From assembly GCF_001714725.1 (NCBI RefSeq), contig NZ_CP016447.1, positions 806,001-870,000 on the forward strand: a DNA stretch of 64,000 nucleotides. The letters are read 5' to 3'. A model generated the notes under the pieces. The model was not told the origin of the DNA, did no database searches, and was given only the letters and a program-made list of their open reading frames with translations. This stretch comes from Acidovorax sp. RAC01 (GTDB lineage Bacteria > Pseudomonadota > Gammaproteobacteria > Burkholderiales > Burkholderiaceae_C). The position numbers and the translations under genes are program-made. Shown piece after piece: positions 9,084 to 17,536 of the stretch. How positions within the stretch are numbered: position 1 is the stretch's first letter; every line of letters starts with the position of its first letter.

Positions 9084-10457
9084 ATGGCAGGCATCGGCTT
9101 CGAGCTGCGGCGCATGTTGCGCAAGAACACACTGTCAGGCTTGCTGCAGGCCTATGCGTACGCTGGCGTCATCGGCTCCGGCCCCTGGGTGTTCTCGATT
9201 GTCGGCATCCTGCTCGTCGGTATCTTCAGTGCCAGCGTGGTGGTGCCCAATTTTCTGGTCACGCAATTTCAGACCTCGGTCACCTACCTGGTGGCCGGCA
9301 GCCTGATCCTGACCGGGCTTGTGCAACTGGCATTCACACGCTTTGTATCCGACCGGCTGTTCGAGAAGCAGCGGCAACTGATCCTGCCCAACCTGCACGG
9401 GCTGCTGCTCATCGTGATGGTGACCTCTGCCGGGCTGGGAACAGTTGCGCTTTTTACCGTGTTCCCGGGCGAGCGGCTGCTCTACCGCATGCTGATGCTG
9501 GCGGGGTTCGGCATCATGAGCGCGGTGTGGATCCTTGCGATCCTGCTGTCGGGCATGAAGCGCTACCGTGCCATCACCATCCTGTTCGGTGGTGCCTATG
9601 CGCTCATCGTTGTGGCGGCGCTGCTCATGCGGCCCTGGGGCCTGGAGGGCCTGCTGGGCGGCTTCGTACTGGGCAACTTCGTGCTGATGACCGGCATGTG
9701 GGTGCTGGTGGTGCGTGAATTCAGTCCGCAGGGACCGCTCATCGCTTTCGACTTCGCGCGCCAGGACTGGCTGTACCCATCGCTGATGCTCATCGGCTTC
9801 CTGTACAACCTGGGCATCTGGGCCGACAAGTTCATGTTCTGGTACTTTCCGCCCACATCCGACGCCATCGTCGGCGGGCTGCGCGCCTCGCTCATCTACG
9901 ACCTGCCGGTGTTTCTGTCCTACCTGTCGATCATTCCGGGCATGGCGGTGTTTCTGGTGCGCATCGAGACCGACTTTGTCGAGTATTACGACAAGTTCTA
10001 TGACGCGGTGCGCAGTGGCGGGTCGCTCGAATACATCGAGGCCATGCGCGACGAAATGGTCTACTCGATCCAGCAGGGGTTGGGGGAAATTGCAAAGATC
10101 CAGACACTGGCCGTGCTCGTCACCTTTGTGGCCGGGCCGGCGGTGCTGGATGCCTTTGGCATTTCCCACCTGTACCTGCCCTTGCTCCATGTCCAGGTGA
10201 TCGGAGCGGGCCTTCAAGTGGGCCTGATGGCCATCCTCAATGTTTTCTTCTACCTCGACCATCGACGTATCGTGCTGGTGCTGTGTGCAGAGATGGTGCT
10301 GCTCAACATTGCCCTCACGGCGCTCACACAGTATCTGGGCGCTGCGTTTTACGGCTACGGCTTTGCAGTGTCGATGCTGATCACGCTGTGCACGGGCCTG
10401 GTGCTGCTCACCCGCCAGCTCAACCGGCTGGAGTACGAAACCTTCATGCTGCAATGA
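9084..10457 (+). CDS. pelG: PelG, polytopic inner-membrane transporter of Pel
   Basis: PelG is a MOP-exporter-type membrane protein that forms the synthase/transport complex with PelD, PelE and PelF. The 457-residue product begins MAGIGFELRRML and has about twelve hydrophobic segments spread over its length, with few long soluble loops. The ATG at 9084 follows the pelF stop by one base; a longer in-frame start at 9009 would lie inside pelF and is not needed. It is the last canonical pel gene. The next gene follows after 125 bases without overlap. Confidence 0.93.
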   Translation: MAGIGFELRRMLRKNTLSGLLQAYAYAGVIGSGPWVFSIVGILLVGIFSASVVVPNFLVTQFQTSVTYLVAGSLILTGLVQLAFTRFVSDRLFEKQRQLILPNLHGLLLIVMVTSAGLGTVALFTVFPGERLLYRMLMLAGFGIMSAVWILAILLSGMKRYRAITILFGGAYALIVVAALLMRPWGLEGLLGGFVLGNFVLMTGMWVLVVREFSPQGPLIAFDFARQDWLYPSLMLIGFLYNLGIWADKFMFWYFPPTSDAIVGGLRASLIYDLPVFLSYLSIIPGMAVFLVRIETDFVEYYDKFYDAVRSGGSLEYIEAMRDEMVYSIQQGLGEIAKIQTLAVLVTFVAGPAVLDAFGISHLYLPLLHVQVIGAGLQVGLMAILNVFFYLDHRRIVLVLCAEMVLLNIALTALTQYLGAAFYGYGFAVSMLITLCTGLVLLTRQLNRLEYETFMLQ

Positions 10458-10582
10458 CGGCGCCCGCCCGCTGTGACTTCCTTGCGTGAAGTTCCGGCAA
10501 AGTAGTCCGAGCCGCGGAAAAAGATGCCCCATTCTGGCAAACTGCCTGCGCTTTCCCCACCTACAGCCTCGGCTTCGACACC

Positions 10583-11752
10583 ATGCCACAACACTCCCCC
10601 AGTTCCGTTCGCCTCCTGGCAGCCGTCAGCACTGCAGCCCTGCTGACCGCCTGTGGCGGCGGTGGATCCGACTCACCAGCCGCCACTGTCTTGCTGAGCG
10701 TGACGGCACAGCCCAGCAGCAGCGGCGTGTACGACACGCGCACGCCGATTCCCGTCCAGGCGCAGGTACAGGTCAACGGCAGTGCAGCGCCCGACGGCAC
10801 CGTGGTCAGCCTGGCACTGCAGGGCGGCAGCTTTACGCCCGTGGCCCCCACGACGCGTGCCGGTGCAGCCACCAGCTCGCTCACGGCCTCGAGCCCGGGC
10901 GTGCAGACGCTGCAGGCCAGTGCCACGGTCAACGGCGTCACGGCCAGCACCAGCCAGACGCTGATCCTGCGGCCTGCGCCTGCCGCACTGGAAATCCTGG
11001 TGCCTGCGTATTTCCTGCCCTCCACCAACACCGGCTGGAGCCAGATGGCAGCTGCCGCTGCGAGCACGCCGGACGTTCGCATCACGGCCATCCTGAACCC
11101 TTCCAACGGCGTGTTCACCACCGCAAATGCCTCGCTGCTGCAGGCAGCGCGCGAGCTGGTCAACGCCGGCGGCGCGGTGGTGGGCTATGTGTACACCCGG
11201 TATGGCACCGGTGCGCGGCCCATGAGCGAGATCAAGACCAACATCGACCGGTACCTTGACCTGTACGGCCGCGGCGTGATCAGCGGCATCTTCCTGGACG
11301 AAATGGCCGCGGACGCGCGCCAGATCGAGTTCTACCGGGAGATCTACAGCTACATCAAGGCCAAGGACGCATCGCTGCGGGTCCTGGGCAACCCGGGCCT
11401 GATACCGGCACAGGCCTACAGCGCCGTGGCCGACCAGCTGGTGACCTTCGAGGGCACCGCCAGCCAGTACCAGAACTACGACCCGCGCACCAATGCGCCC
11501 TGGCTCTACAGCCTTGCCAACACACAGCTGGCGTCGCTGGTGCACAACGCCGATACCTGCACGGCAATGCAGGCGATGGTGCGCTCGGCTGCGTCGGGCC
11601 GGTACAACGCGGGTGCCGTCTACAGCACGCACCTACCCTACGATGCAGCGACCGGCGTCGGAAACCCGTGGGCCAGCCTGCCGACCTACTGGACGTCGCT
11701 GGTGAGCACCGTGCGCGCCGTCAACACCGGCACCGCCTTGCCCGCCTGCTGA
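10583..11752 (+). CDS. Lipoprotein with Ig-like and spherulin-4-type glycoside hydrolase domain
   Basis: This 389-residue protein has a lipoprotein signal (LLTAC, Cys24, then a GGGGSD linker). An Ig-like beta domain spans about residues 35-130 (invasin/big-domain style, GTVVSLALQGG). The C-terminal domain, about 137-389, resembles the spherulation-specific family 4 proteins, a TIM-barrel group. It opens with LEILVPAYFLP and has VGYVYTRYG (200-208) and IFLDEM (acidic pair Asp239-Glu240). Fungal spherulin-4 enzymes (GH135, Sph3) cut galactosaminogalactan, a polymer chemically close to Pel. Its place right behind pelG suggests action on Pel at the cell surface; this is inference. No strong ribosome site precedes the ATG. 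It may share the pel transcript. Confidence 0.75.
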   Translation: MPQHSPSSVRLLAAVSTAALLTACGGGGSDSPAATVLLSVTAQPSSSGVYDTRTPIPVQAQVQVNGSAAPDGTVVSLALQGGSFTPVAPTTRAGAATSSLTASSPGVQTLQASATVNGVTASTSQTLILRPAPAALEILVPAYFLPSTNTGWSQMAAAAASTPDVRITAILNPSNGVFTTANASLLQAARELVNAGGAVVGYVYTRYGTGARPMSEIKTNIDRYLDLYGRGVISGIFLDEMAADARQIEFYREIYSYIKAKDASLRVLGNPGLIPAQAYSAVADQLVTFEGTASQYQNYDPRTNAPWLYSLANTQLASLVHNADTCTAMQAMVRSAASGRYNAGAVYSTHLPYDAATGVGNPWASLPTYWTSLVSTVRAVNTGTALPAC

Positions 11753-11884
11753 TCAGGCGCAGTGGCGCTGGAACGGCCGGCGCCCCGCCATGATCATTCA
11801 CCGTGTGATGGAGGGGACGGGCATCCGGCAGGTGCCCGGTGGTGAGGAGCCAGCGCGCGCCAGACGGCAGCCCCCCAGCGTCGC

Positions 11885-12631
11885 TCAGGCCTGGCCGGCC
11901 AGTTCGTCGGCCCGGGCCTGCGCCGCGGCAAAGTCCAGGTCGCCGCTGTAGATGGCGCGGCCGCAGATCACGCCTTCAACGCCCTCGCCTTCCACCGCGC
12001 ACAGCTGCTCAATGTCGGCCATGTTGGACAGGCCGCCAGAGGCGATCACGGGGATGCTCAGCGCCTGCGCCAACTTGACCGTGGCGTCGATGTTGATGCC
12101 CGACAGCATGCCGTCACGGCCAATGTCGGTGTAGATGATGGATTCGACGCCCCAGTCCTCGAACTTCTTGGCCAGGTCCACCACCTCGTGGCCGGTGAGC
12201 TTGCTCCAGCCGTCCGTCGCGACCTTGCCGTCCTTGGCATCCAGCCCCACGATGATGTGACCACCAAAGGCGCTGCAGGCGTCTTTCAGGAACCCGGGGT
12301 TCTTGACCGCGGCAGTGCCGATGATCACGTAACGCAGGCCGCCGTCGATGTATTTCTCGATGGTGTCCAGGTCGCGGATGCCGCCGCCGAGCTGCACCGG
12401 AATGTCGTCGCCCACTTCTTTCAGGATTGACTTGATGGCGCTGTAGTTCTTGGGCACGCCCGCAAAGGCGCCGTTCAGATCCACCAGGTGGAGGCGGCGG
12501 GCACCGGCCTCCAGCCATTTGCGCGCCATGGCGGCCGGGTCTTCACCAAACGTGGTGGATTGGTCCATATCGCCTTGCTTGAGGCGAACGCAGTGGCCGT
12601 CCTTGAGGTCGATGGCGGGAATGAGCAGCAT
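11885..12631 (-). CDS. hisA: HisA, ProFAR isomerase
   Basis: HisA, 1-(5-phosphoribosyl)-5-[(5-phosphoribosylamino)methylideneamino] imidazole-4-carboxamide isomerase, catalyses an Amadori rearrangement, the fourth step of histidine synthesis. The 248-residue (beta/alpha)8 barrel starts [12 protein letters not shown], with the first catalytic aspartate at residue 8. The second phosphate-site region [11 protein letters not shown] and the ASGGLSNM and GRAIYSG loops are intact. Full family length. It is the last his gene of this cluster: hisF and hisI, which normally follow, are not in the window, and the neighbour on the far side is the convergent spherulin-4-like gene. Confidence 0.97.
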   Translation of the reverse strand: MLLIPAIDLKDGHCVRLKQGDMDQSTTFGEDPAAMARKWLEAGARRLHLVDLNGAFAGVPKNYSAIKSILKEVGDDIPVQLGGGIRDLDTIEKYIDGGLRYVIIGTAAVKNPGFLKDACSAFGGHIIVGLDAKDGKVATDGWSKLTGHEVVDLAKKFEDWGVESIIYTDIGRDGMLSGINIDATVKLAQALSIPVIASGGLSNMADIEQLCAVEGEGVEGVICGRAIYSGDLDFAAAQARADELAGQA

Positions 12632-12697
12632 GGTGGTGAAGTTCGGGAGAAAAGGGCGAGGCAGGGCTCGGCCCGAACGGGGGTTGGGAAAACGTTC

Positions 12698-13375
12698 TCA
12701 GGGATTCCAGTGCAGAAAGTTGCGGTACAGGGCCAGGCCGTGCTCCGCGCTTTTCTCCGGGTGAAACTGGGTGGCAAAAATATTATCGCGCGCAACCGCC
12801 GAAGCGAACAGGCCACCGTAGTCGGTCTGGCCCGCGCAGTGTGCCGGGTCCTGCGGCAGCGCATAAAAGCTGTGCACGAAGTAGTAGTAGCTGTTGTCCG
12901 GTACGCCAGCCCACACCGGGTGCACCTGGCCGCCGTGGGGCACCTGGCGCACCTGGTTCCAGCCCATCTGCGGCACCTTGAAGCGGCTGCCATCGGGCTG
13001 CGTGCGGCCGGCCAGGTCGAACTTGCGCACCTCGCCGTGAATGAGCCCCAGCCCCGGCGTGCCGCCGCCCGCGCCTTCGGCGCTGTGGTCCAGCAGCATC
13101 TGCATGCCCACGCACACGCCAAACAGCGGCTTGCTGGCGGCGGCTTCCAGCACCGAGGCCTTCAGGCCCGACTCGTGCAGCTCGCGCATGCAGTCGGGCA
13201 TGGCGCCCTGCCCTGGCAGCACGATGCGTTCGGCAGCGCGCACGTCTTCGGGGCGCGAGGTGACGACGACCGACCAGCCAGTACCGGCTGCGGCGGCCTG
13301 CACGGCCTGCGACACCGAGCGCAGGTTGCCCATGCCGTAATCGACGACCGCAACGGTTTTTGCTTCCAATTTCAT
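12698..13375 (-). CDS. hisH: HisH, glutamine amidotransferase subunit of IGP synthase
   Basis: HisH releases ammonia from glutamine and feeds it to HisF for imidazole glycerol phosphate synthesis. The class I amidotransferase triad is visible: Cys88 in GVCVGMQ, His205 and Glu207 in FHPEKS. The oxyanion-loop residues PGQGAMPDC are also present. Length of 225 residues is slightly long because of inserts near residues 25-32 and 100-108. Its partner HisF is missing from the window. The ATG stands directly against an intergenic repeat (TAGCT-ATG) and lacks a recognisable ribosome site. Confidence 0.97.
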   Translation of the reverse strand: MKLEAKTVAVVDYGMGNLRSVSQAVQAAAAGTGWSVVVTSRPEDVRAAERIVLPGQGAMPDCMRELHESGLKASVLEAAASKPLFGVCVGMQMLLDHSAEGAGGGTPGLGLIHGEVRKFDLAGRTQPDGSRFKVPQMGWNQVRQVPHGGQVHPVWAGVPDNSYYYFVHSFYALPQDPAHCAGQTDYGGLFASAVARDNIFATQFHPEKSAEHGLALYRNFLHWNP

Positions 13376-13416
13376 AGCTACCAGTGCTTATAAATCAAGC
13401 GCTAGCGCCCGATTTG
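13374..13416 (-). repeat. Intergenic repeat, copy A (before hisH)
   Basis: AT-rich element between hisB and hisH. Read on the minus strand it has the core GCGCTTGATTTATAAGCACT followed by GTAGCT. Copy B before murA has GCGCTTGATTTAAAAGCACT followed by ATAGCT. It reaches up to the hisH start codon. See the other copies at 21305-21360, 37998-38041, 57279-57327 and 58214-58290. Confidence 0.6.
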
Positions 13417-13428
13417 ACTCCAAAACAC

Positions 13429-14067
13429 TCACAGGGAACCCTTGGTGGAGGGGATGACACCGGCCGAGCGCGGGTCGCGCTCCAGCGCCGCACGCAGCGT
13501 GCGCCCGAACGCCTTGAAGATGGTCTCGCACTGGTGGTGGGCGTTGACGCCCTTGAGGTTGTCAATGTGCAGCGTCACGCCCGCGTGGTTCACAAAGCCC
13601 TGGAAGAACTCGAACACCAGTTGCGTGTCGAGCTGGCCGATGCTCCCGGCGGTGAACTTCACATCCATGTGCAGCCCGGGACGGCCCGAAAAATCGACCA
13701 CCACGCGCGACAGCGCTTCGTCCAGCGGCACATAGGCATGGCCATAGCGGCGGATGCCTTTCTTGTCGCCCACGGCGCGTGCAAAGGCCTGGCCCAGGGT
13801 GATGCCCACGTCTTCCACCGTGTGGTGGCCGTCGATGTGCAGGTCGCCTTCGCAGTCGATGTCGAGGTCGATCAGCCCATGGCGGGCGATCTGGTCGAGC
13901 ATGTGGTCAAAGAAGCCGATGCCGGTGGAGAGCTTCGCCTGGCCGGTGCCGTCGAGGTTGATGCGCACACTGATGCGCGTCTCGGCGGTGTTGCGGCTGA
14001 CCTCGGCGATGCGGTCGGCCATCGGGTCGGCCGATGGGGCGGAAGGTACGAGTGCGGAGGAAGTCAT
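13429..14067 (-). CDS. hisB: HisB, imidazoleglycerol-phosphate dehydratase
   Basis: Imidazoleglycerol-phosphate dehydratase converts IGP to imidazole acetol phosphate. The 212-residue protein is the monofunctional type, without a histidinol phosphatase domain. The two metal-binding motifs are present, GHHTVEDVG near residue 80 and NAHHQCE near residue 176, with FFDHMLDQ near residue 52. The ATG at 14067 overlaps the hisC stop as ATGA, indicating coupling; longer in-frame starts would run into hisC. It is followed by a repeat and hisH. Confidence 0.96.
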   Translation of the reverse strand: MTSSALVPSAPSADPMADRIAEVSRNTAETRISVRINLDGTGQAKLSTGIGFFDHMLDQIARHGLIDLDIDCEGDLHIDGHHTVEDVGITLGQAFARAVGDKKGIRRYGHAYVPLDEALSRVVVDFSGRPGLHMDVKFTAGSIGQLDTQLVFEFFQGFVNHAGVTLHIDNLKGVNAHHQCETIFKAFGRTLRAALERDPRSAGVIPSTKGSL

Positions 14068-15182
14068 AGGGAGGCTTGGAGTGCGGCCAGCATCTGCGCG
14101 TTGTCTTCGGCATTGCCTACCGTCAGGCGCAGGCAGTTGGCCAGCAATGGGTGCATTGTAGAAACGTTCTTGACGAGCACCTTGCGGTTTTTCATGCCCT
14201 CGTAGGCCTTGGCGGAATCCGCCACACGGATCAGCACCATGTTGGCCTCGCTGTCCCAGCACTTTTCGACACCCGGCATCTGGCGCAGCGCGGCGATGAG
14301 CGTGGTGCGTTCGGCACGAATCTCAGCGGCCTGGGCGGCAAAAACCTCGGTATGTTCCAGCGCAAACAGGGCTGCTTCGCAGTTGAGCACGCTCACGTTG
14401 TAGGGCGGGCGCACCTTGTCGATCTCGCTCACGAACGCCGAGGGCCCGATGAGGTAGCCCAGGCGCACGCCCGCCAGGCCAAACTTGCTGAGCGTGCGCA
14501 TGAGCAGCACGTGCGCATTGCGCGCAGGCTCTGCGCGCATGCGGTCGATCCAGGTGCGGCTGGCAAAGGGCTGGTAGGCCTCGTCCATGACCACGATGCC
14601 GCCCTGCGCACCCGCAGCGTCGATGATGCGCTGCACTGCGCCCTCGTCCCACAGCGTGGCCGTGGGGTTGTTGGGGTAGGCGATGTAGGTGATGGCCGGG
14701 CGGTGCTGTTCGATGGCGGCCAGCATGGCAGGCTCGTCCAGCTCGAAGTCAGGCGTGAGCGGCACGCCGACAAACTCCAGGCCCTGCAGCTGCGCCGACA
14801 GCGGGTACATCACGAAACCCGGCATGGGTGCCAGCATGGTGGCGCGCTGACCCGTGCCTGGCTGTGCGCAGGCCAGGGCCAGCAGGGTGATGAGTTCGTC
14901 CGACCCGTTGCCCAACACGATGCCATAGCCCTCGGGCATGCCCGCGTACTGCGCCAGGGCCGCCTTCAGGTCGGCAATGCGGTCGCCGGGGTAGCGGTTG
15001 AGTGCCACCGAACCCAGGCGCTGGCCCAGCGCGGCCTGCAAATGCGCGGGCAGGCGGAAGGGGTTCTCCATCGCGTCCATCTTGAGCATGCCGGTGGACG
15101 GCTGCACGACATAGGAATGCATGGCGCGCACATCGGGACGAATGCGGTCCAGGGCCCGGAGGAGTGACGACGGTGTGGTCAT
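14064..15182 (-). CDS. hisC: HisC, histidinol-phosphate aminotransferase
   Basis: A PLP-dependent class II aminotransferase that converts imidazole acetol phosphate to histidinol phosphate. The 372-residue protein shows the substrate/cofactor motifs ENPF near the N-terminus, [26 protein letters not shown] and the PLP-lysine segment [15 protein letters not shown]. The ATG at 15182 overlaps the vapC stop by 4 bases (ATGA). The gene is therefore directly coupled to the toxin gene upstream rather than to hisD, its usual neighbour. Confidence 0.95.
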   Translation of the reverse strand: MTTPSSLLRALDRIRPDVRAMHSYVVQPSTGMLKMDAMENPFRLPAHLQAALGQRLGSVALNRYPGDRIADLKAALAQYAGMPEGYGIVLGNGSDELITLLALACAQPGTGQRATMLAPMPGFVMYPLSAQLQGLEFVGVPLTPDFELDEPAMLAAIEQHRPAITYIAYPNNPTATLWDEGAVQRIIDAAGAQGGIVVMDEAYQPFASRTWIDRMRAEPARNAHVLLMRTLSKFGLAGVRLGYLIGPSAFVSEIDKVRPPYNVSVLNCEAALFALEHTEVFAAQAAEIRAERTTLIAALRQMPGVEKCWDSEANMVLIRVADSAKAYEGMKNRKVLVKNVSTMHPLLANCLRLTVGNAEDNAQMLAALQASL

Positions 15183-15631
15183 TCGGTGGTGTCCAGTTCG
15201 GAGGGAGCAACGAGGAAAGGGTTGACGGGGCGCACGGCGTCCATCGGCTGGTCGTGTGGCAACGCTTCGGTCAGCAGGTAGCGGCAGCCTTGCTGGTGGG
15301 CGGACGAGAGGATGAGTGCATCCCAGTAGCCCAGGCGGTAGCGGTCCTGCAGGTCCCAGGCGCCGTCCACGGTGTAGGAGTCCAGGTGCGGCGGCAGCCA
15401 CACGCGCAGGCGGCGCACCTGGGCGCGCACCTGCTGCAGCACGTGGGGGCCGTCAAAACGCTGGATGGCTTGGTTGTACAGCTCGTTGAGCACCTGCGAG
15501 CTGATGCGGCCGCTGCGCGTCTGCCAGCAAAAGCTGATCCATTCGCGCGCCCGCGCCTGGCGCTCGGCATCGCGGTCGTCCACGCTGGCGAGCAGGATTT
15601 CGGTATCGACAAAGATGGGGACGGCGGCCAT
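15179..15631 (-). CDS. vapC: VapC-like PIN-domain ribonuclease toxin
   Basis: A 150-residue PIN-domain protein, probably the toxin of a type II toxin-antitoxin pair that cuts RNA. The acidic pocket is Asp9 (FVDTEILL), Glu50 (VLNELYN), Asp104 (YWDALI) and Glu122 (LLTEAL). Two features are uncommon: Glu11 where VapC proteins usually have Asn, and Glu instead of Asp at the fourth acidic position. It lies 14 bases after the antitoxin gene and overlaps hisC by 4 bases. Function is inferred from domain and gene pairing; toxicity is unproven. Confidence 0.85.
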   Translation of the reverse strand: MAAVPIFVDTEILLASVDDRDAERQARAREWISFCWQTRSGRISSQVLNELYNQAIQRFDGPHVLQQVRAQVRRLRVWLPPHLDSYTVDGAWDLQDRYRLGYWDALILSSAHQQGCRYLLTEALPHDQPMDAVRPVNPFLVAPSELDTTE

Positions 15632-15645
15632 GCGTTCTGCCCCGT

Positions 15646-15870
15646 TCAGCGCAGAAACAGGGTTTCGCGCGGCACATAGGGCCCGCTCGAAGCACCCCAG
15701 CTTTCAAAACTCAGCGCCTCGCGCATGGCCTGGGCGTAGGCGTCTTCTTGGCGCATCTTTTCGGCCAGCCATTCACCGAGCAGGCGCGAGACGCTGCTGC
15801 CGCGCTTGGCGGCTTCCACGCGCACCCATTCGGCAACGGTGTCGTCCATGGTCACGGTGATGTTTTTCAT
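15646..15870 (-). CDS. vapB: VapB-like ribbon-helix-helix antitoxin
   Basis: A 74-residue protein with an N-terminal ribbon-helix-helix (CopG/Arc-type) DNA-binding domain: beta strand KNITVTMDDTVAEWV, then two helices through VSRLLGEWLAEKMR. The C-terminal tail (SFESWGASSGPYVPRE) would wrap the toxin. It is cotranscribed with the PIN-domain gene just downstream. Two perfect 13-bp palindromes upstream are the likely autoregulatory operators. Confidence 0.8.
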   Translation of the reverse strand: MKNITVTMDDTVAEWVRVEAAKRGSSVSRLLGEWLAEKMRQEDAYAQAMREALSFESWGASSGPYVPRETLFLR

Positions 15871-15876
15871 GGGTCA

Positions 15877-15912
15877 AATATTACACGAACTTCGTGCACC
15901 ACGAACTTCGTG
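15877..15912 (-). promoter_or_regulatory. vapBC promoter with two palindromic operators
   Basis: Two identical perfect palindromes CACGAACTTCGTG lie at 15884-15896 and 15900-15912, spaced 16 bases centre to centre. Immediately downstream on the minus strand is a good -10 box TAATAT (15878-15883), ending about 8 bases before the antitoxin ATG. This arrangement is typical of autoregulated antitoxin promoters bound by RHH dimers. Because hisC overlaps vapC, this promoter may also drive hisC-hisB-hisH-hisA. Confidence 0.7.
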
Positions 15913-15930
15913 TTGATTAAAACACCCCAT

Positions 15931-17385
15931 TCAAGCTGCCTTGCGGGGTGCCCCGCTTTGCAGCATCTGGCACGCCATGTCACCCACGGTGCGCAGCGCC
16001 TGCAGGTGGGCGGGCGTCCAGTCGCCTCCCACGCCGATGCGCAGGCAGTTGCGGAACCGTCCGCTGGCACTGAACACCGTGCCGGGTGCGATCAGGATCT
16101 GCCGGGCCAGGCAGGCCTCGTGCAGTTGCACGGAATCGAGCGCGCGCGGCAGCTCCAGCCACAGCAGCAGGCCGCCGGGCGGGTCGCTCACGCGCGTACC
16201 CTGCGGGAAGTGCGCGGCAATCACATGGCGCACCTCGTCCATGCGCGCCGCCACGGCCGCGCGCAGTTGGCGCATGGCGGCGACGTGGCCCGCCTGGGTG
16301 ATGAGATCGGCCAGCGCCAGCTCCAGCACGGCGGACTGGCCGCCCGCCTGCAGGTCCTTGATGGCGCGCAGCTTGTCGGCCCAGCGGCCAGCCTCCAGCC
16401 AGCCCAGGCGCAGGCCCGGCGCCAGCGTCTTGGAGAACGAGTCGCACAGCATCACATGGCCGGTGGTGTCGTACGACTTGACGGTGCGGCGCATCTCGTC
16501 CACCTCGACCAGGTCGTTGTAGATCGCGTCCTCGATCACCGCCATGTCGTACCGCGCCGCCATCTGCACCAGGCGCTTGCGCTCGGCCTGGGGCATGCAG
16601 CTGCCCAGCGGGTTGCTGAGCGTGGGGACGATCATCACGGCCTTGACGGGCTGGGTGTCCAACGCCAGTTGCAGCGCATCCAGCGAGAGGCCGTTGCGCG
16701 GGTGGGTGGGAATCTCCAGCGCCTTGAGGTGCAGGCCCTGCAGCACCTCCAGAAACGAAAAATGCGTGGGAGACTCCAGCGCCACCACGTCGCCCGGCTG
16801 CGTCACCGCGCGCAGGCACAGCGCAATGCTGTCCATGCAGCCTCCGGTGATCACGATGTTCTCGGGGTCCAGGCTGCAGCCCAGGCTGACGGCATAGCGC
16901 GCCAGGGCGCGGCGCGCGTCCTCATGGCCCGACGAACCGGGGTAGGTGCACAGCAGGTTGCGGTGGCGCTGCGCGGCGCGCACCACGGCGCGGCGCACGC
17001 GGTCAGGGTTGAACAGCTCGGGGCCAGGCGTGCCGCTGCTGTACGAAATGATGTCCACCGGCTGGTTGCGCCCCAGGATGCGCTGGCCCAGCCAATCCAC
17101 CGACACCTCGCGGGGGCGGCGCATCGGGCGCGGCGTGCTGGGCTCGGGCAGGCTCACCGGCCGCGCCGCCACAAAAAAGCCGGAGCGCGGGCGCGCGGTG
17201 ATCAGACGCGCATCCTCGAGCCAGTGGTAGGCCTGCACCACCGTGGTCTGCGCCACGCCGTGCTGGCGCGCCAGCTCACGCACCGAGGGCAGCTTCTCGC
17301 CGCGCGCCAGGGTGCCGTTGCGGATCAGCTGCGCGAGCTGTTCGGCGATTTGAAGGTACAGCGGGGGTGCGTCATCGGTGGCCAT
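15931..17385 (-). CDS. MocR-type GntR/aminotransferase transcriptional regulator
   Basis: A fusion of a GntR winged-helix domain and a PLP aminotransferase fold, as in PdxR, GabR and other MocR regulators. The 484-residue protein has the helix-turn-helix at about residues 30-57 (GEKLPSVRELARQHGVAQTT). The aminotransferase-like domain runs from about 110 to 480, with SNPLG at 257-261 and the PLP lysine Lys319 in DSFSKTLAPGLRLGW. The ATG at 17385 begins right before the HTH; the longer frame would cross the divergent promoter. It probably senses a PLP-linked amino compound and controls itself and the divergent DUF2917 gene through four repeated sites at 17394-17477. Ligand unknown. Confidence 0.88.
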   Translation of the reverse strand: MATDDAPPLYLQIAEQLAQLIRNGTLARGEKLPSVRELARQHGVAQTTVVQAYHWLEDARLITARPRSGFFVAARPVSLPEPSTPRPMRRPREVSVDWLGQRILGRNQPVDIISYSSGTPGPELFNPDRVRRAVVRAAQRHRNLLCTYPGSSGHEDARRALARYAVSLGCSLDPENIVITGGCMDSIALCLRAVTQPGDVVALESPTHFSFLEVLQGLHLKALEIPTHPRNGLSLDALQLALDTQPVKAVMIVPTLSNPLGSCMPQAERKRLVQMAARYDMAVIEDAIYNDLVEVDEMRRTVKSYDTTGHVMLCDSFSKTLAPGLRLGWLEAGRWADKLRAIKDLQAGGQSAVLELALADLITQAGHVAAMRQLRAAVAARMDEVRHVIAAHFPQGTRVSDPPGGLLLWLELPRALDSVQLHEACLARQILIAPGTVFSASGRFRNCLRIGVGGDWTPAHLQALRTVGDMACQMLQSGAPRKAA

Positions 17386-17393
17386 GCTGCATT

Positions 17394-17477
17394 CTGTACT
17401 GGCACCTTGGCCGGCAGACAGTACAGAGACGGCCCAGTGCGTACAGTACAGATGGGCCAGTTCGCTGTTCTGTACTG
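17394..17477. promoter_or_regulatory. Four-site operator between MocR regulator and DUF2917 gene
   Basis: The 151-base divergent region contains four copies of one 8-mer: CTGTACTG at 17394-17401 and 17470-17477, and its reverse complement CAGTACAG at 17419-17426 and 17444-17451. Start-to-start distances are 25, 25 and 26 bases. MocR regulators commonly bind spaced repeats of this kind. The outer pair and inner pair are mirror images, so the region is a symmetrical operator. Confidence 0.7.
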
Positions 17478-17536
17478 GGCCAGATCGCACGCGCCTGTGG
17501 CTGGTGGCCCACGGCAGCTGGCCGCACAGTGAAGGC

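Noticed and set aside
10486..11259. A 257-codon plus-strand frame overlapping the spherulin-4-like gene
   Set aside because: Out of frame with the signal-peptide-bearing lipoprotein and rich in Arg/His as in shifted frames.
11753..11884. A terminator between the spherulin-4-like gene and hisA
   Set aside because: Short inverted repeats such as GGGCA/TGCCC exist but there is no T-run on either strand.
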